Under the pieces are notes generated by a model that was not told where the DNA came from, made no database searches, and saw only the letters and a list, made by a program, of their open reading frames with translations. 64,000 nucleotides of DNA from Nageia nagi (taxonomy: Eukaryota; Pinophyta), in contig JBITNC010000001.1 of the NCBI GenBank assembly GCA_050084985.1, positions 124,930,001 to 124,994,000 of the forward strand, read 5' to 3'. The translations under genes were made by a program, and so were the position numbers. Of this stretch, positions 12,161 to 22,304 are shown in pieces; within the stretch, counting starts at the first letter, position 1, and each line of letters begins with the position of its first letter.

Positions 12161-13119
12161 TGTCCACATTAGTTGTTGGGTATTTATTTTTTTTACCCAC
12201 TACACCTTTGATTTGATTTTTTTTTTTTTTAAAGTCTAGGTCCACTTCACTATTTAAGGGATTTTTGGGGATAAACCCTTAATTGACACATAGGGAGGCC
12301 TCACACTTAAACATAATTTTTTAGCATCCAAGTTGTTAGCACTTTAAGTCAAAACGGGGGGGATTTTTATCATTTTTTACTTAAATCTTTATAGATCTTG
12401 CATGTTACTTAAATCTTTATGGATCTTGCATGCTAAATAGATCTTGCATGTTATGCTAAATAGATCTTGCATGTTACTTAAATTTTTACATTAAAATGCA
12501 TGATGCATGTTTAAAACTTAATTTTAAGTCATGGACTAATACATCTTTAAGTTATGGATTAATGCTAAATAGGACTTAGCATTTGAAAAATTCATTATTT
12601 TTGAACTTGAGCAAAAATATGAAAAATGTAAAAGTCCTTTAGGGGTTAGTACAAAACCCATTGGACTTTTTTTTAAGGTTTTTCAAAGCTCATGTGGATG
12701 ATTCAATTTTACTTTACTTTATGTTTTTGCACAATTTGCTTATACTTGCAAAAATGCAAATATTGAAAAGTAACCCCTAAAATGAATACATCCGCACGTA
12801 TTTTCTATAACATGACTTGTTTGGGGAGCCACAAGGTGAGGACAGGGCAGACTAGAGCCTTTTTTAGTCCGAAGAATCGAGTGGTGGTAAGTCCGTCTTA
12901 ATTGCCCCTAAGACCTCTGTTGGATTGGACATAACTCTATTAGGTGGACAGGCATGTGTGTAGTGATACCACATGTCCGCACGTCCATTCAGGGATTATC
13001 CTGATAACCTAGGAGGAAAACTGAAAACCTTATCAAAGATAATTAAAATGGCCGGTCCAAGATACGTCAGATCCTTGGAAAATAGTTGGTACTTCTCCTT
13101 GTGAGAGTATATTACTGAC

Positions 13120-14029
13120 TGTTAACACATAAAAATGATTTTATGTTTTTAAATCAATAAATTAATGAAATATGCTTGGCCTAACTATATGTCTTGAATG
13201 GATTAAAGTGATAATATCAATGTTTGGCTTGAATATGAATATTGCATGGGTTATCTTGAATATTGCATGGGTTATCTTGAATATTGCATGGGTTATCTTA
13301 AATATTACATGGGTTATCTTGAATATTGCATGGATTATCTTGAGTATTGCATGAATTATCTTGTTTATTGATGTGTTTATCTTAAATCTTGTGAATTAAC
13401 CTTATTTATGTGGATGCACGCCGACCTATGGGCGGTATTATCTATTATCTATATAAATAAGGGATCTAATAGTAAGTCCATAACAACAAGGATACACATG
13501 ATCCCGCGTATGGTCTTGTAAGTGGCTACCCCTTAAGGTATCTCTTGGTACCGCCTACAAGGCTGTGGTTTGTGTGCTTCCTTACGTGAGCTCTCCTGAC
13601 ATCTACGATCATTATATTGCAATCTGAGATATCTATACTGAAGATCTGGACCTAATCGAGAGGTCAAAGCTATCAAACTAAGGCCACCGGCGCTCCTTTG
13701 TGAACGGAATAACATCACCGGTGCTCTAATACTACTGAAACGGACCGCCCGCAATCCTCTTTTTGCATCCTTGCAGGTCACAATGTTGTGGAAAAGGCAG
13801 CTTATCATCACTACATCGTCAATATCTGCATCTTTTATTGTCAGGTACGTTTCGTGAGGTTAGTACATAAATCACAGTCTTGGTTGGTACATTTACACTT
13901 CTGAATTGCTATATGTTGTTTACTGTTATCTAGAATAAATTGCTATCCATAGCTAGAATACAGATAATATTGAGTTTGTAGATAGTTGCTTATTTACTTA
14001 TTTGCACTCTCAATTTTTATTTGTAAACA
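13120..14029 (+). mobile_element. Solo LTR inside element A
   Basis: A 910-bp insertion starts TGTTAACACAT and ends GTAAACA, flanked by the perfect duplication CTGAC (13115-13119 and 14030-14034). The flanking leader is continuous in B and C, which lack it. It has no internal coding region, so it is a solo LTR of an unrelated family left by LTR-LTR recombination. Strand was not determined. Confidence 0.85.
13237..13362 (+). repeat. 21-bp minisatellite in the solo LTR
   Basis: Six units of 21 bp resemble GAATATTGCATGGGTTATCTT, with the last copies more diverged. The unit length is a multiple of three and produces a false repetitive frame (NIAWVIL). Confidence 0.9.
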
Positions 14030-14260
14030 CTGACTAAGGTGAACTGGTTGAGGACTGGTAGTACCTAGGCTCCACCTTGCGGGCATCCAGGTGAAGGCCT
14101 AATTCTATACAAGAAAACAACCTCAACTTTATCCTTCTATGGATCGTGGTTAATAAGTTTGCACATATGGGACATGTTTGCTTATTAGATGTTTTATATG
14201 TATAGATGGAAAATTGTAAAAGTTTGCATTCTTATTGCATATTTACTCTTTTTTGTAGCA

Positions 14261-17200
14261 ATGGTTGAAACCTTTGTTCCCAAGCATATACTCGATGGTT
14301 CCAACTTTGGAATATGGGAACCTTGTATGAAAGCTGAGTTACAAGCAAGGAAGCTATGGTAGATAGTTAGTGAAGACCTGGTTGCTCCTACTGATGAGAA
14401 GGCTCTTGAAGTATACAACTCAAAGAATGAGTTAGCAACTTCAATGATTTATCGTGCAGTTTCAGATGATGTCCTTCTCATGATTTCTTCATCAACTTTA
14501 GCAAAGGAAGCTTGGGATAGGCTAAAGAAAATTTACCTTGGGTCTAAATTTTCAAGGAGGTTTACCATTCTACAAAAGTTGTTGCAGTATCGACAAAGTG
14601 AAGATGAAAGTGCCTCCATCTACTTAAATAAAATCATTGACCTCAGAACATAATTGGTTGGTTGTGGGTGCAACTGGATCAATGATGAGTTCATGGTCTT
14701 CATCATTCTTCAAAGCCTTACTACAAAGTTCAATAACTTTGTCATGGTTATGGAAACAAGGCTCGATGATGAAGAAGATGTCATCTCATTTGATAACCTT
14801 TCTAGACTCCTTCTGAAGCATGAGAAAACTTTGAACAAGAAAATGTTGAACCTTTCTCCAAAGGACAATAGCATTGCTCTAGGAGCAACCAAAACTCCTT
14901 TCAAGAAAAAATTCAAATAGTATAAATTCAAAGACAACAAGTCCTCATCTATCTTCAGGAAGTATGACAAAAAGGGCAACAACAATCATGGCAACTACAG
15001 GCAAAGGAATGACAAAGCTGGATCAAGCAATCCAACACCTCAGGAAAAGTTTGATGGAAATTGTAACTTTTGTGGTATCATTGGGCATAAAGAGTATGAT
15101 TGTCGCAAAAAAGAAATTTGCTCAAAAAGGTAAGGGAAATGCAAATGTGAGAAATTTCAATAATAGAAAGAAGAACAAGCATACTGCTACTGTTGCCTAC
15201 TACTCAATGACTCAAACTATTTCAAAAGATTGGATTGTTGATTCAGGATGCACTAATCACATGTGTTACGAAAAGAATAAGTTTGAAAACTTTCATAAGT
15301 ATAAAAAGGATGCAGTTGTGATAGGTAATAATACAGTCCTTGATGTTCACGGAATAGGGAGTGTGAAGATTCATGGAAAGACTCTTGATAATGTCTTTTA
15401 TGTGCCTAAACTAAGGATGAATCTCATCTTCGTGATTTAGATTACAAGGAAAGGATGCTCATTTGAGTTTACCTCACACTCCTGGTGTGTTAAGAAAGGA
15501 CTTGCCACTTTGATGAAAGGATCAGTAAAGAATGACCTTTATATTGTGGATCAAGTACCTTCAAAGATTTGTCTTGCTACAAATGTGTGTTCAAAAGGTA
15601 ATCTTTGGCATCAACGATTAGGGCACCTTAACCACAAGAGTATTCAAGATATGAAAAATCAAGAACTTGTGGAAGGTTTACCTAATATTTCACCCACAAT
15701 TGGTCTTTGTGAAAGGTGCATTCTAGGAAAGATGAATAGGCAAAAGTTTGAAAAAGATAAGGCAACTCGGGCTACTCATCCTCTTCAGCTTGTGCATTCA
15801 GATTTGATGGGTCCTTTTCAGACTAAGTAACTAGGTAAAGCTTCTTATGTTCTGACCTTCATTGATGACTTCAGTAGGATGACATTTGGTTATCCACTTG
15901 AGCACAAGGATCAAACTTTTGACAGGTTTCAAGACTTCAAGGCACTTGTTGAAAATCAAACTAATTTTAAGATCAAGATGCTGAGATCTAATAATGGGGG
16001 TGAATATAATAGCAATGAGTTTAACGACTATTGTGTTAAACATGGGATTAAGCGATAATTCACAATCCCTTACACCCCTCAGCAAAATGGAGTTTTTGAA
16101 AGGAAGAATCGCACCATTATGGAAATGGCAAGATGCATGTTGGGTAACCTTCCTAGTTTCTTATGGAGAGAAGCTATTCACACTGCTATTCACACCCTAA
16201 ATAGGTGTCCTACTAAGGTAGTTGAAGGTAAAACTCCATATGAAGCATGGACAGGAAAGAAACCTAACCTCTCACACTTCAGGGTCTTCGGTTATGATGC
16301 ATTTGCCTTCATTACCTCAAAGAAAAGAAAGAAGCTAGATAAACGATCAAAAAATGCATCTTTGTGGGGTATGATAATCAGCATAGAGGTTACAGGCTCT
16401 ACTCTTCATCCTATAAAATAGTCTTTGTTTCTAGGGATGTCAAGTTCAATGAACTTTCTGAGGATACGACCTCTCATGCTGAGGTGTCTAATACAGATGA
16501 TTCTTTGCCTACACCTAACTGGTTGGATGATCCTGTAGAGAAGTCACCACAAGAGCAAAATTCTCCAGCATAAAGAATTACAAGGAGTATGACCTTGAAT
16601 AACTCTTTATTTGCAAAAATTGATCATACACATGAGCCATCAACCTTCAAAGAAGCTTCCAAGCAAGAGTGTTGGATGGAAGCTATGAAAGTTGAGTATG
16701 AGGCACTCATGAAAAATGAAACTTGGGATTTGGTTCCTTATCCCAATGAGAAAAATGTGATTGGAAATAAATGGATATACAAGGTCAAGTACAATTCTAA
16801 TGGAGAAGTTGAAAAATACAAAGCAAGGTTAGTGGCCAAAGGATTCGCTCAGAAATATGGTATTGATTACGAGGAAACCTTTGCTCCTGTGGCCAAAATG
16901 CCTACTGTTAGGATAATCCTTGCTCTTTCTGCAGCTCAGGGATGGAAAGTTTTCCAACTTGATGTTAAGATTGCATTTCTCAATGGTGACTTGGATGTAG
17001 AAATCTACATGAATCAACCAGAAGGATTTATTCCAGAAGGAAAAGAGTCTCTTGTGTGCAAGCTAAAGAAGTCTTTGTATGCACTTAAATAAGCACCTAG
17101 AGCATGGTACAAGAAGATTTCAAGATTCTTTGCAGATATTGGTTTTTCCAAGTGCTTCTCTGACTCAGATCTCTATGTACTCAATCAAGGAAAAGACATG

Positions 17201-18180
17201 GTCTTAATTCTCCTTTATGTGGATGATCTTCTCATAACAGGCAACAATATTGAAATCATCCAAGAGTGCATATCCAAACTGAAGGCAACATTTGAAATGA
17301 CTGATCTAGGTCTATTGCATTACTATCTTAGAATGCAAGTATACCAACACAAAGATTGTACTTATCTTAGTCAATCTAAGTATATATTAGACATCTTGCA
17401 AAAGTTTGGAATGGAGGAGTGTAGATATGTTGCAATACCTGTATCTCCTGGAATTGTTGTATCACTAAGCTCAGATTCTTAGTTGGCTGATGCTACAGCT
17501 TATAGGCAATTGATCGGTAGTCTTCTGTATCTGACTATCTCTCGTCCTGATATTGCCTTTGCAGTGAATCTGATGGCACGATTCATGCAAAAACCATATG
17601 TTGAACACCTCAATGCTGTTAAGCAAATCTTGAGGTATGTGGTAGGGACAAAGGATCTTGCTCTTAAGTATTCCAAAGTGCCCTCAATTATTCTCTCAAG
17701 GTTCTCAGATTCTGGTTATGGGGGAGATAGAGATGACAGAAATGAACCTCTACATATGTGTTTAGCATTGGTTCAGGTGCTATCTCTTGGGCTTCCAAGA
17801 AGCAACCTACTGTGACTCTTTCTACCATCGAAGCTGAATATCGAGCCATGTCTATTGCTGCCCAAGATGCTATTTGGCTGAGGCATCTTTTGCATGAAAT
17901 CGGGTATAAGCAAAATGGCCCATCTCTTATTTCGTCAGATAATCAATCGGCTATCTCTTTGGCTAAGAATCCTGTGTTCCATCAGCGAACCAAACATGTA
18001 GAAATCCAAGCTCATTTTATCAGGGAGAAGGTTCTAGATGACATCATACACTTGCAGTATTGTCCATCTACTAAAAACTCTGCTGATTTGTTCACCAAGC
18101 CCCTTCCTGAAGCTCAGTTCTGCAAGCTTAGGGATTCTCTCGGGTTGGTGAAGTTGCCCTCAAGGGGGAGTGAAGTTTAA
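14261..18180 (+). pseudogene. Element A gag-pol, inactivated
   Basis: Copia polyprotein in the order Gag, protease, integrase, reverse transcriptase, RNase H, starting MVETFVPKHIL. Visible motifs: Gag zinc knuckle CNFCGIIGHKEYDC; protease WIVDSGCTNH; integrase zinc-binding WHQRLGHLNHKS...CERC and core SDLMGPF and NGGEYNSNEF; RT YVDDLLITG; RNase H ISWASKKQ and SSDNQSAISLAKN. Against C or B it has stops at 14360, 14651, 14918, 15438, 15828, 16056, 16571, 17090 and 17480. Frameshifts lie near 15106, 16350 and 17740. Most stops are CAA or CAG turned into TAA or TAG. It cannot encode a working polyprotein. Confidence 0.93.
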
Positions 18181-18240
18181 ACTTTTGTTAGTGATGACAA
18201 CTTCACCTCTAAGAGGCCTTTTTTGATTGTACATTCTAGA

Positions 18241-18520
18241 CCTCCGTGGTAAGTTTGCTCTGCGTGACAAACTTGTTGTACAATTATTGTTATAGAGTGT
18301 TGATTATTTGATACCTCAGTGGTAAGTTTGCTCTGCGTGACAAACTTATTGTACATTTTATACCTCCGTGGTAAGTTTGCTCTGCGTGACAAACTTGTTG
18401 TACAAATTTTGAGCATATAATTAATATACCTCCGTGGTAAGTTCGCTCTGCGTGAGGAACTTGTTGTACATTCTAGACCTCCGTGGTGAGTTTGCTCTGC
18501 GTGAGAAACTCGTAGTACAA
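18241..18520 (+). repeat. Hairpin-forming ~42-bp array, element A
   Basis: Five units start CCTCCGTGG or CCTCAGTGG, at 18241, 18314, 18363, 18429 and 18478. Each has inverted arms around a CTCTGCGTGA-type loop. Units 1-3 pair AAGTTTG with CAAACTT, unit 4 pairs AAGTTC with GAACTT, and unit 5 pairs GAGTTT with AAACTC. The changes in units 4 and 5 are compensatory. The array starts about 60 bp after the pol stop. B has a homologous array, and E and I have diverged ones. Confidence 0.85.
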
Positions 18521-18996
18521 TTTTTATGCTCTATTTAAAATCAACACATGTCTATATACAACAGGTGACTATGAGTGATGGCTTGGCATATCCGTGATGG
18601 CTTATAGTGCACCATTGATTAGTTATTTATAAGATGGCATTATTTGATTCTCTTATTTGAATATATGATGCATCTAACTGATTTTGTTCATGAGTTGCTT
18701 GTAGCATGCAGGATCTTCTTCAGAAATACAGGTTACTCACCTTGTGAAAGCAAGCTCATGGAGACTCACATGTCAGCTTAAAGCTGATCGACTACTATGT
18801 ACAGTGAAACCAGTTGTGGTTAATGATTGTATTGTAAACCATTTTTTGTCAAATGGTAATGTAGTGAGTCTCATACTAGTTCTCAAAAAGATTCTCAAAT
18901 ATGTAAAAGTTCTCATCTCCAATTGTATCTCTATGGAGGAGAACTCTCTCGTACTCTCTCTCTTCTCTCTTCTACACTCTATCCCAATATTGCATT
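18521..18996 (+). other. Element A 3' untranslated region
   Basis: About 475 non-coding bases between the hairpin array and the polypurine tract. The same block is recognisable in B (28270-28740), E (19940-20410) and I (56020-56490), including CACATGT near the array and a CT-rich stretch near the polypurine tract. It is kept across family members whose other parts have diverged. Confidence 0.6.
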
Positions 18997-19005
18997 AAGG
19001 GGGAG
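18997..19005 (+). promoter_or_regulatory. Polypurine tract
   Basis: AAGGGGGAG directly abuts the 3' LTR at 19006, the position expected for plus-strand DNA priming. B has the same tract in reverse complement at 28261-28269. Confidence 0.92.
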
Positions 19006-19492
19006 TGTTAGAATTTGTAATGAAATATTGTGAATATCTAAACTCCTTGTAAATTCAATTAATCACTTAAGGGTATGTAGATACCTTAAGAGATTAATTG
19101 AATTCTTTAATATGTGGACTTTGACTTTACCAAAGTGGTTAGTTGGTAGGTTGAAGTTAGGTGATACATTTAATGTAACCCTAACCTTACCCTTGGGTTA
19201 AAGGAAGGTTAGGGAGGTGCTCTCAAGCTATAAATAGAGGGCCTCTCCTCTTGTAACCAAAAAAACTAAGTTCTTGGAGTAAGATTACTCTACTAGTTGT
19301 GTAGGAAAGGAAGAGTATAGTTGTAAGAGAGGCATACTTGAGAATTGAGATACTAGTTGTGGATGTACTCCTAAGGAGGGAGGAACCACATTACACTTGT
19401 GTTATCTTGAGTGATTATGTTATCTTGTGTATGATTGAGTTTCCTAGTCTTAGGTCCTAGAGGATTTGTTTAGATCTAGTTCAAATCCTTCA
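19006..19492 (+). repeat. Element A 3' LTR
   Basis: 487 bp, about 7 mismatches to the 5' LTR. A perfect inverted repeat, CCCTAACCTT at 19179-19188 and AAGGTTAGGG at 19205-19214, lies just upstream of TATAAATA at 19229-19236. Target duplication AATTC follows. Confidence 0.94.
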
Positions 19493-19497
19493 AATTC

Positions 19498-19930
19498 CTT
19501 AAGATTTAAGAACACAAACTCAAATTAGAATTCACATAATATGAAACCAATATAATGTAGTTCCTCCAACCATGGGAGTACATCTACTAATATAAGATCT
19601 TATTCTCAAATATCACTCTCTTACAACTCACTTTCTCACTTCTCCTACAACCTAGACAAGAGTATAGCTTTACTACAAACTTGACTGAGTAATATCAAGG
19701 AGAGGATCTTCTATTTATAGTCCAAAATCCTCCCTTAGATCACCCTTTTAACCAATGTACAATGACATGACATGCATTACCCTTTTACCCAAGTGGCATG
19801 GTCATGAGATGGAGTGTAGGACAAGTTACATTATCATATTCACTAAATACTTAAGGTATCTAGGGATACCCTTAAGTATTAAGTTAATTACCTTAAGAGA
19901 CCTTACAATAATGTATTATACATTCCAACA
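19498..19930 (-). repeat. Element E 3' LTR, inner piece
   Basis: Continuation of the E LTR after element A. It ends CCAACA at 19930, the reverse complement of a TG start. Sequence such as GTAGTTCCTCCAACC followed by GGGAGTACATC matches the LTRs of B and I in the same orientation. Confidence 0.7.
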
Positions 19931-20410
19931 CTTACACCCTTAATGCAATATTAGTGTAGAGTAAAGAGGAGAGAGAAAAGAGAGATTAAGAGAAAGTTAT
20001 CCTCCATAAAGATATAATTAGAGGTTAGAATATTTACATCTTTGAGAAATAAGCAAGATCTTATATTGAGGCTCACTACTTTACCATTTTACAATATGGT
20101 TTACAATACAATCATTAATTGCAATTAGTTTTACTATATAAAGTAGAAATTCAACAACAAGTTGACATGATGAGCCTCTGTGAGCCTTCCTACATGAAGT
20201 TGGTAACTTGCACTCTCAAGAAGAAACCTACAAGATACAAGTAGATCATGAACAAGATTAGTTATATGCATCATATAAACATTCATATCAACATAAGATA
20301 AATGAATCAATTAATACCTTCCATAAACTAATAAATATTACACTATAAGTCATAATGAAGATTCCAAGCCAATACTTATAGTCACCTGTTGTATAAAAAC
20401 ATGTGTTGAT
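19931..20410 (-). other. Element E 3' untranslated region
   Basis: Reverse-complement homologue of A 18521-18996: the decayed polypurine tract is next to the LTR, then CT-rich sequence, then CATGTGTTGAT at the far end. It is interrupted at 20411 by element D and resumes near 23429 with CAACATAA, which leads into the E hairpin units. Confidence 0.6.
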
Positions 20411-20622
20411 TATTAAGATCCTAATAGATCTTAATTAGATTATGGTTTAATCCTATGAAAAAATACTAATCCTACACTAATGAATCACTTGCACTATTTT
20501 AAGGGAGGCACCTCTTTGAGAATCACCTCTCACATAAAACTCAATCCATTCTTCTTTTCTTCTTTTTCAATAATAGGGAAACCCCCTATAAATAGCTTTT
20601 ACAACATAAGAAACACAATATA

Positions 20623-21276
20623 TGTTAGAATTTGTAATGAAATATTGTGAATATCTAAACTCCTTGTAAATTCAATTAATCACTTAAAGGATATTTAGAT
20701 ACCTTAAGGGATTAATTGAATTCTTTATTATGTAAACCTAACCTTACCCTTGGGTTAAAGGGAGGTTAGGGAGGTGCTCTCATGCTATAAATAGAGGGCC
20801 TCTCCTCTTGTAATAGCACCAAGATTTTGAGTAAGATTACTCTACTAGTTTGTGTATGAGAGAAAGGAATTGTAGTAAGAGGGTGCATAGTTTGAGAATT
20901 GAGATCTAGTTGTGGATGTACTCTCAAGGAGGGAGGAACCACATTATATTTGTGTTATCTTGTGTGAATGGTGTTATTAGCTTGTAGATGTTGAATGATT
21001 GAGTTTTCTATAGTCTTGGACCTTGAGGATTAGTGTAGAGCACCAAGATTTTGAGTAAGATTACTCTACTAGTTTGTGTAGGAGAGAAAGGAATTGTAGT
21101 AAGAGGGTGCATAGTTTGAGAATTGAGATCTAGTTGTGGATGTACTCCCAAGGAGGGAGGAACCACATTATATTTGTGTTATCTTGTGTGAATGGTGTTA
21201 TTAGCTTGTAGATGTTGAATGATTGAGTTTTCTATAGTCTTGGACCTTGAGGATTAGTGTAGATCTAATTCCTTCA
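20623..21276 (+). mobile_element. Solo LTR of the A/B/C family inside D
   Basis: 654 bp starting TGTTAGAATTTG and ending CCTTCA, with perfect flanking duplication ATATA (20618-20622 and 21277-21281). It matches the A and C LTRs except for a deletion and a 224-bp internal tandem duplication. It sits in the left LTR of D, so it arrived after D. No internal region remains. Confidence 0.9.
20815..21262 (+). repeat. 224-bp tandem duplication within the solo LTR
   Basis: AGCACCAAGATTTTGAG starts at 20815 and again at 21039. The two copies are almost identical, differing at only a few bases, so duplication is recent. It spans the region downstream of the TATA box and is not seen in the A, B or C LTRs. 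Confidence 0.9.
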
Positions 21277-21764
21277 ATATAGTGAATATGGGACTAAATA
21301 CAAATACTATTCCTAATACATATTATGGGGTCATAACATTGACACCCCCTTAAGAAAGCTTTGTCCTTAAAGATTCTACACATCATGCACTAACAAAATG
21401 TAATACACACCACACACCTAATCTACTAAGGGAATTCATAACATTATTACCCCCTTTGATAAGCTTTGTCCTCAAAGCTTGCCAAAAATACAAAGTACAT
21501 ATATAATCTATCTATAAATAATAAAGAGAAGAGGGAACCAAGGATTTCAACTTGGCCATAGTAACTAACAATGTGCCAAAGCTAAACATGAGCCCATCCA
21601 TGTATCAAAAATCCACTCTGAGAAGGATGATGTTGATGTCAAGGAGGGAACCAAAAGAAGGATCCAAAATAATCCATAAAGAAGCCACCATATTGTTGCT
21701 ATTGCACTGAATAGTCCTACAATGGGTGGTCAAAACAAACACATGGCCTGAGATCATCCATAGT

Positions 21765-22040
21765 AATGTAAGTGAGAGGAGTATCCTCACACTCTACAAC
21801 CTACTCCAATGGACTCAAACATTTATAAGCCACATCATTAGTATGAATACAAGGTGGAGGAAGGGCCTCATACTCCTTAATGGGGTCCACTAGATCCACA
21901 TCATCTATATTGAGATAAGTGAGATGAATTTCCTCACACTCTACAATAGGTTCCATTGGCATCACATCATTTGTACTAATATAAGTGAGAGGTTAAAGGT
22001 CCTCACACTCTGCAATAGGGTCCATTGGCTCCACATGGAT
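21765..22040. repeat. Degenerate tandem repeats in D
   Basis: About four diverged units share CTCACACTCTACAA, CCATTGG and AATATAAGTGAGA-like motifs. They lie between the gag remnant and the polypurine complement of D and are non-coding. Confidence 0.55.
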
Positions 22041-22061
22041 GTTGTCATGAATCATAATAGG

Positions 22062-22304
22062 CTATGGATATGCAAGGATAACCTCTACTAACTTGGCTAG
22101 GGAATATGCATCTCTTAGAGAGTGTGGATTAAACATGATTACATTCTTTTTTACCTCTTCCCTTAATCCATTAGTGAATAAATGGAGGGCTAATTTTTCA
22201 TCCATCACATAGTAATCACAAAAATCCTCAAAATCATTAATATAGCAGTGCATAAAATCAGAATGAAATGGTGTAGCAATTATATCCATCATCATTTTTT
22301 TCAT
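22062..22304 (-). pseudogene. Element D gag fragment (gypsy type)
   Basis: An 80-codon minus-strand frame. It includes LALHLFTNGLREEVKKNVIM and FNPHSLRDAYSLAKLVE, which resemble the C-terminal part of the Ty3/gypsy capsid (retrotransposon gag) domain, where the pattern F..GL...I......P.....A...A..VE is typical. It is far shorter than a full Gag. The primer-proximal 22305-23146 shows no convincing coding sequence. Function would be particle assembly, but this copy is partial. Confidence 0.6.

Larger units (their letters stand above)
10687..14258 (+). other. Element A leader; candidate GT-AG intron
   Basis: About 3.6 kb of AT-rich sequence separates the primer site from gag. GAG|GTAAAT at 10684-10692 resembles a 5' splice site and also occurs in B and C at the same place. 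TTTTTTGTAG ending at 14258, three bases before the gag ATG, resembles a 3' splice site, again matched in B and C. Inside lie TA-rich tracts (11130-11220), captured PPR-like sequence and a solo LTR. Splicing is inferred, not shown. Confidence 0.4.
9978..19492 (+). mobile_element. Copia element A, full length, nested in E
   Basis: This is a 9.5-kb Ty1/copia retrotransposon. It is bounded by two 487-bp LTRs starting TGTTAG and ending CTTCA, and flanked by the perfect 5-bp duplication AATTC (9973-9977 and 19493-19497). In order it holds the 5' LTR, initiator-Met primer site, 39-bp minisatellite, long leader with PPR-like fragments, a secondary solo LTR, gag-pol, hairpin array, conserved 3' untranslated region, polypurine tract and 3' LTR. 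I count about 7 LTR differences by eye (about 1.4%), so insertion is recent. Its gag-pol is nevertheless heavily broken. Confidence 0.95.

Noticed and set aside
13172-13354. Hydrophobic repeat peptide (NIAWVIL units) resembling a membrane protein
   Set aside because: It comes from the 21-bp minisatellite inside a solo LTR.
14964-15110. Start of the frame beginning MTKRATTIMATTGKG
   Set aside because: It is out of frame with Gag. The real frame joins only after a one-base insertion in an A-run near 15106.
18241-18520. CRISPR-like array
   Set aside because: The units are nearly contiguous, spacers are short and not unique, and the array lies in the same place in several copies of a retrotransposon in a plant genome.
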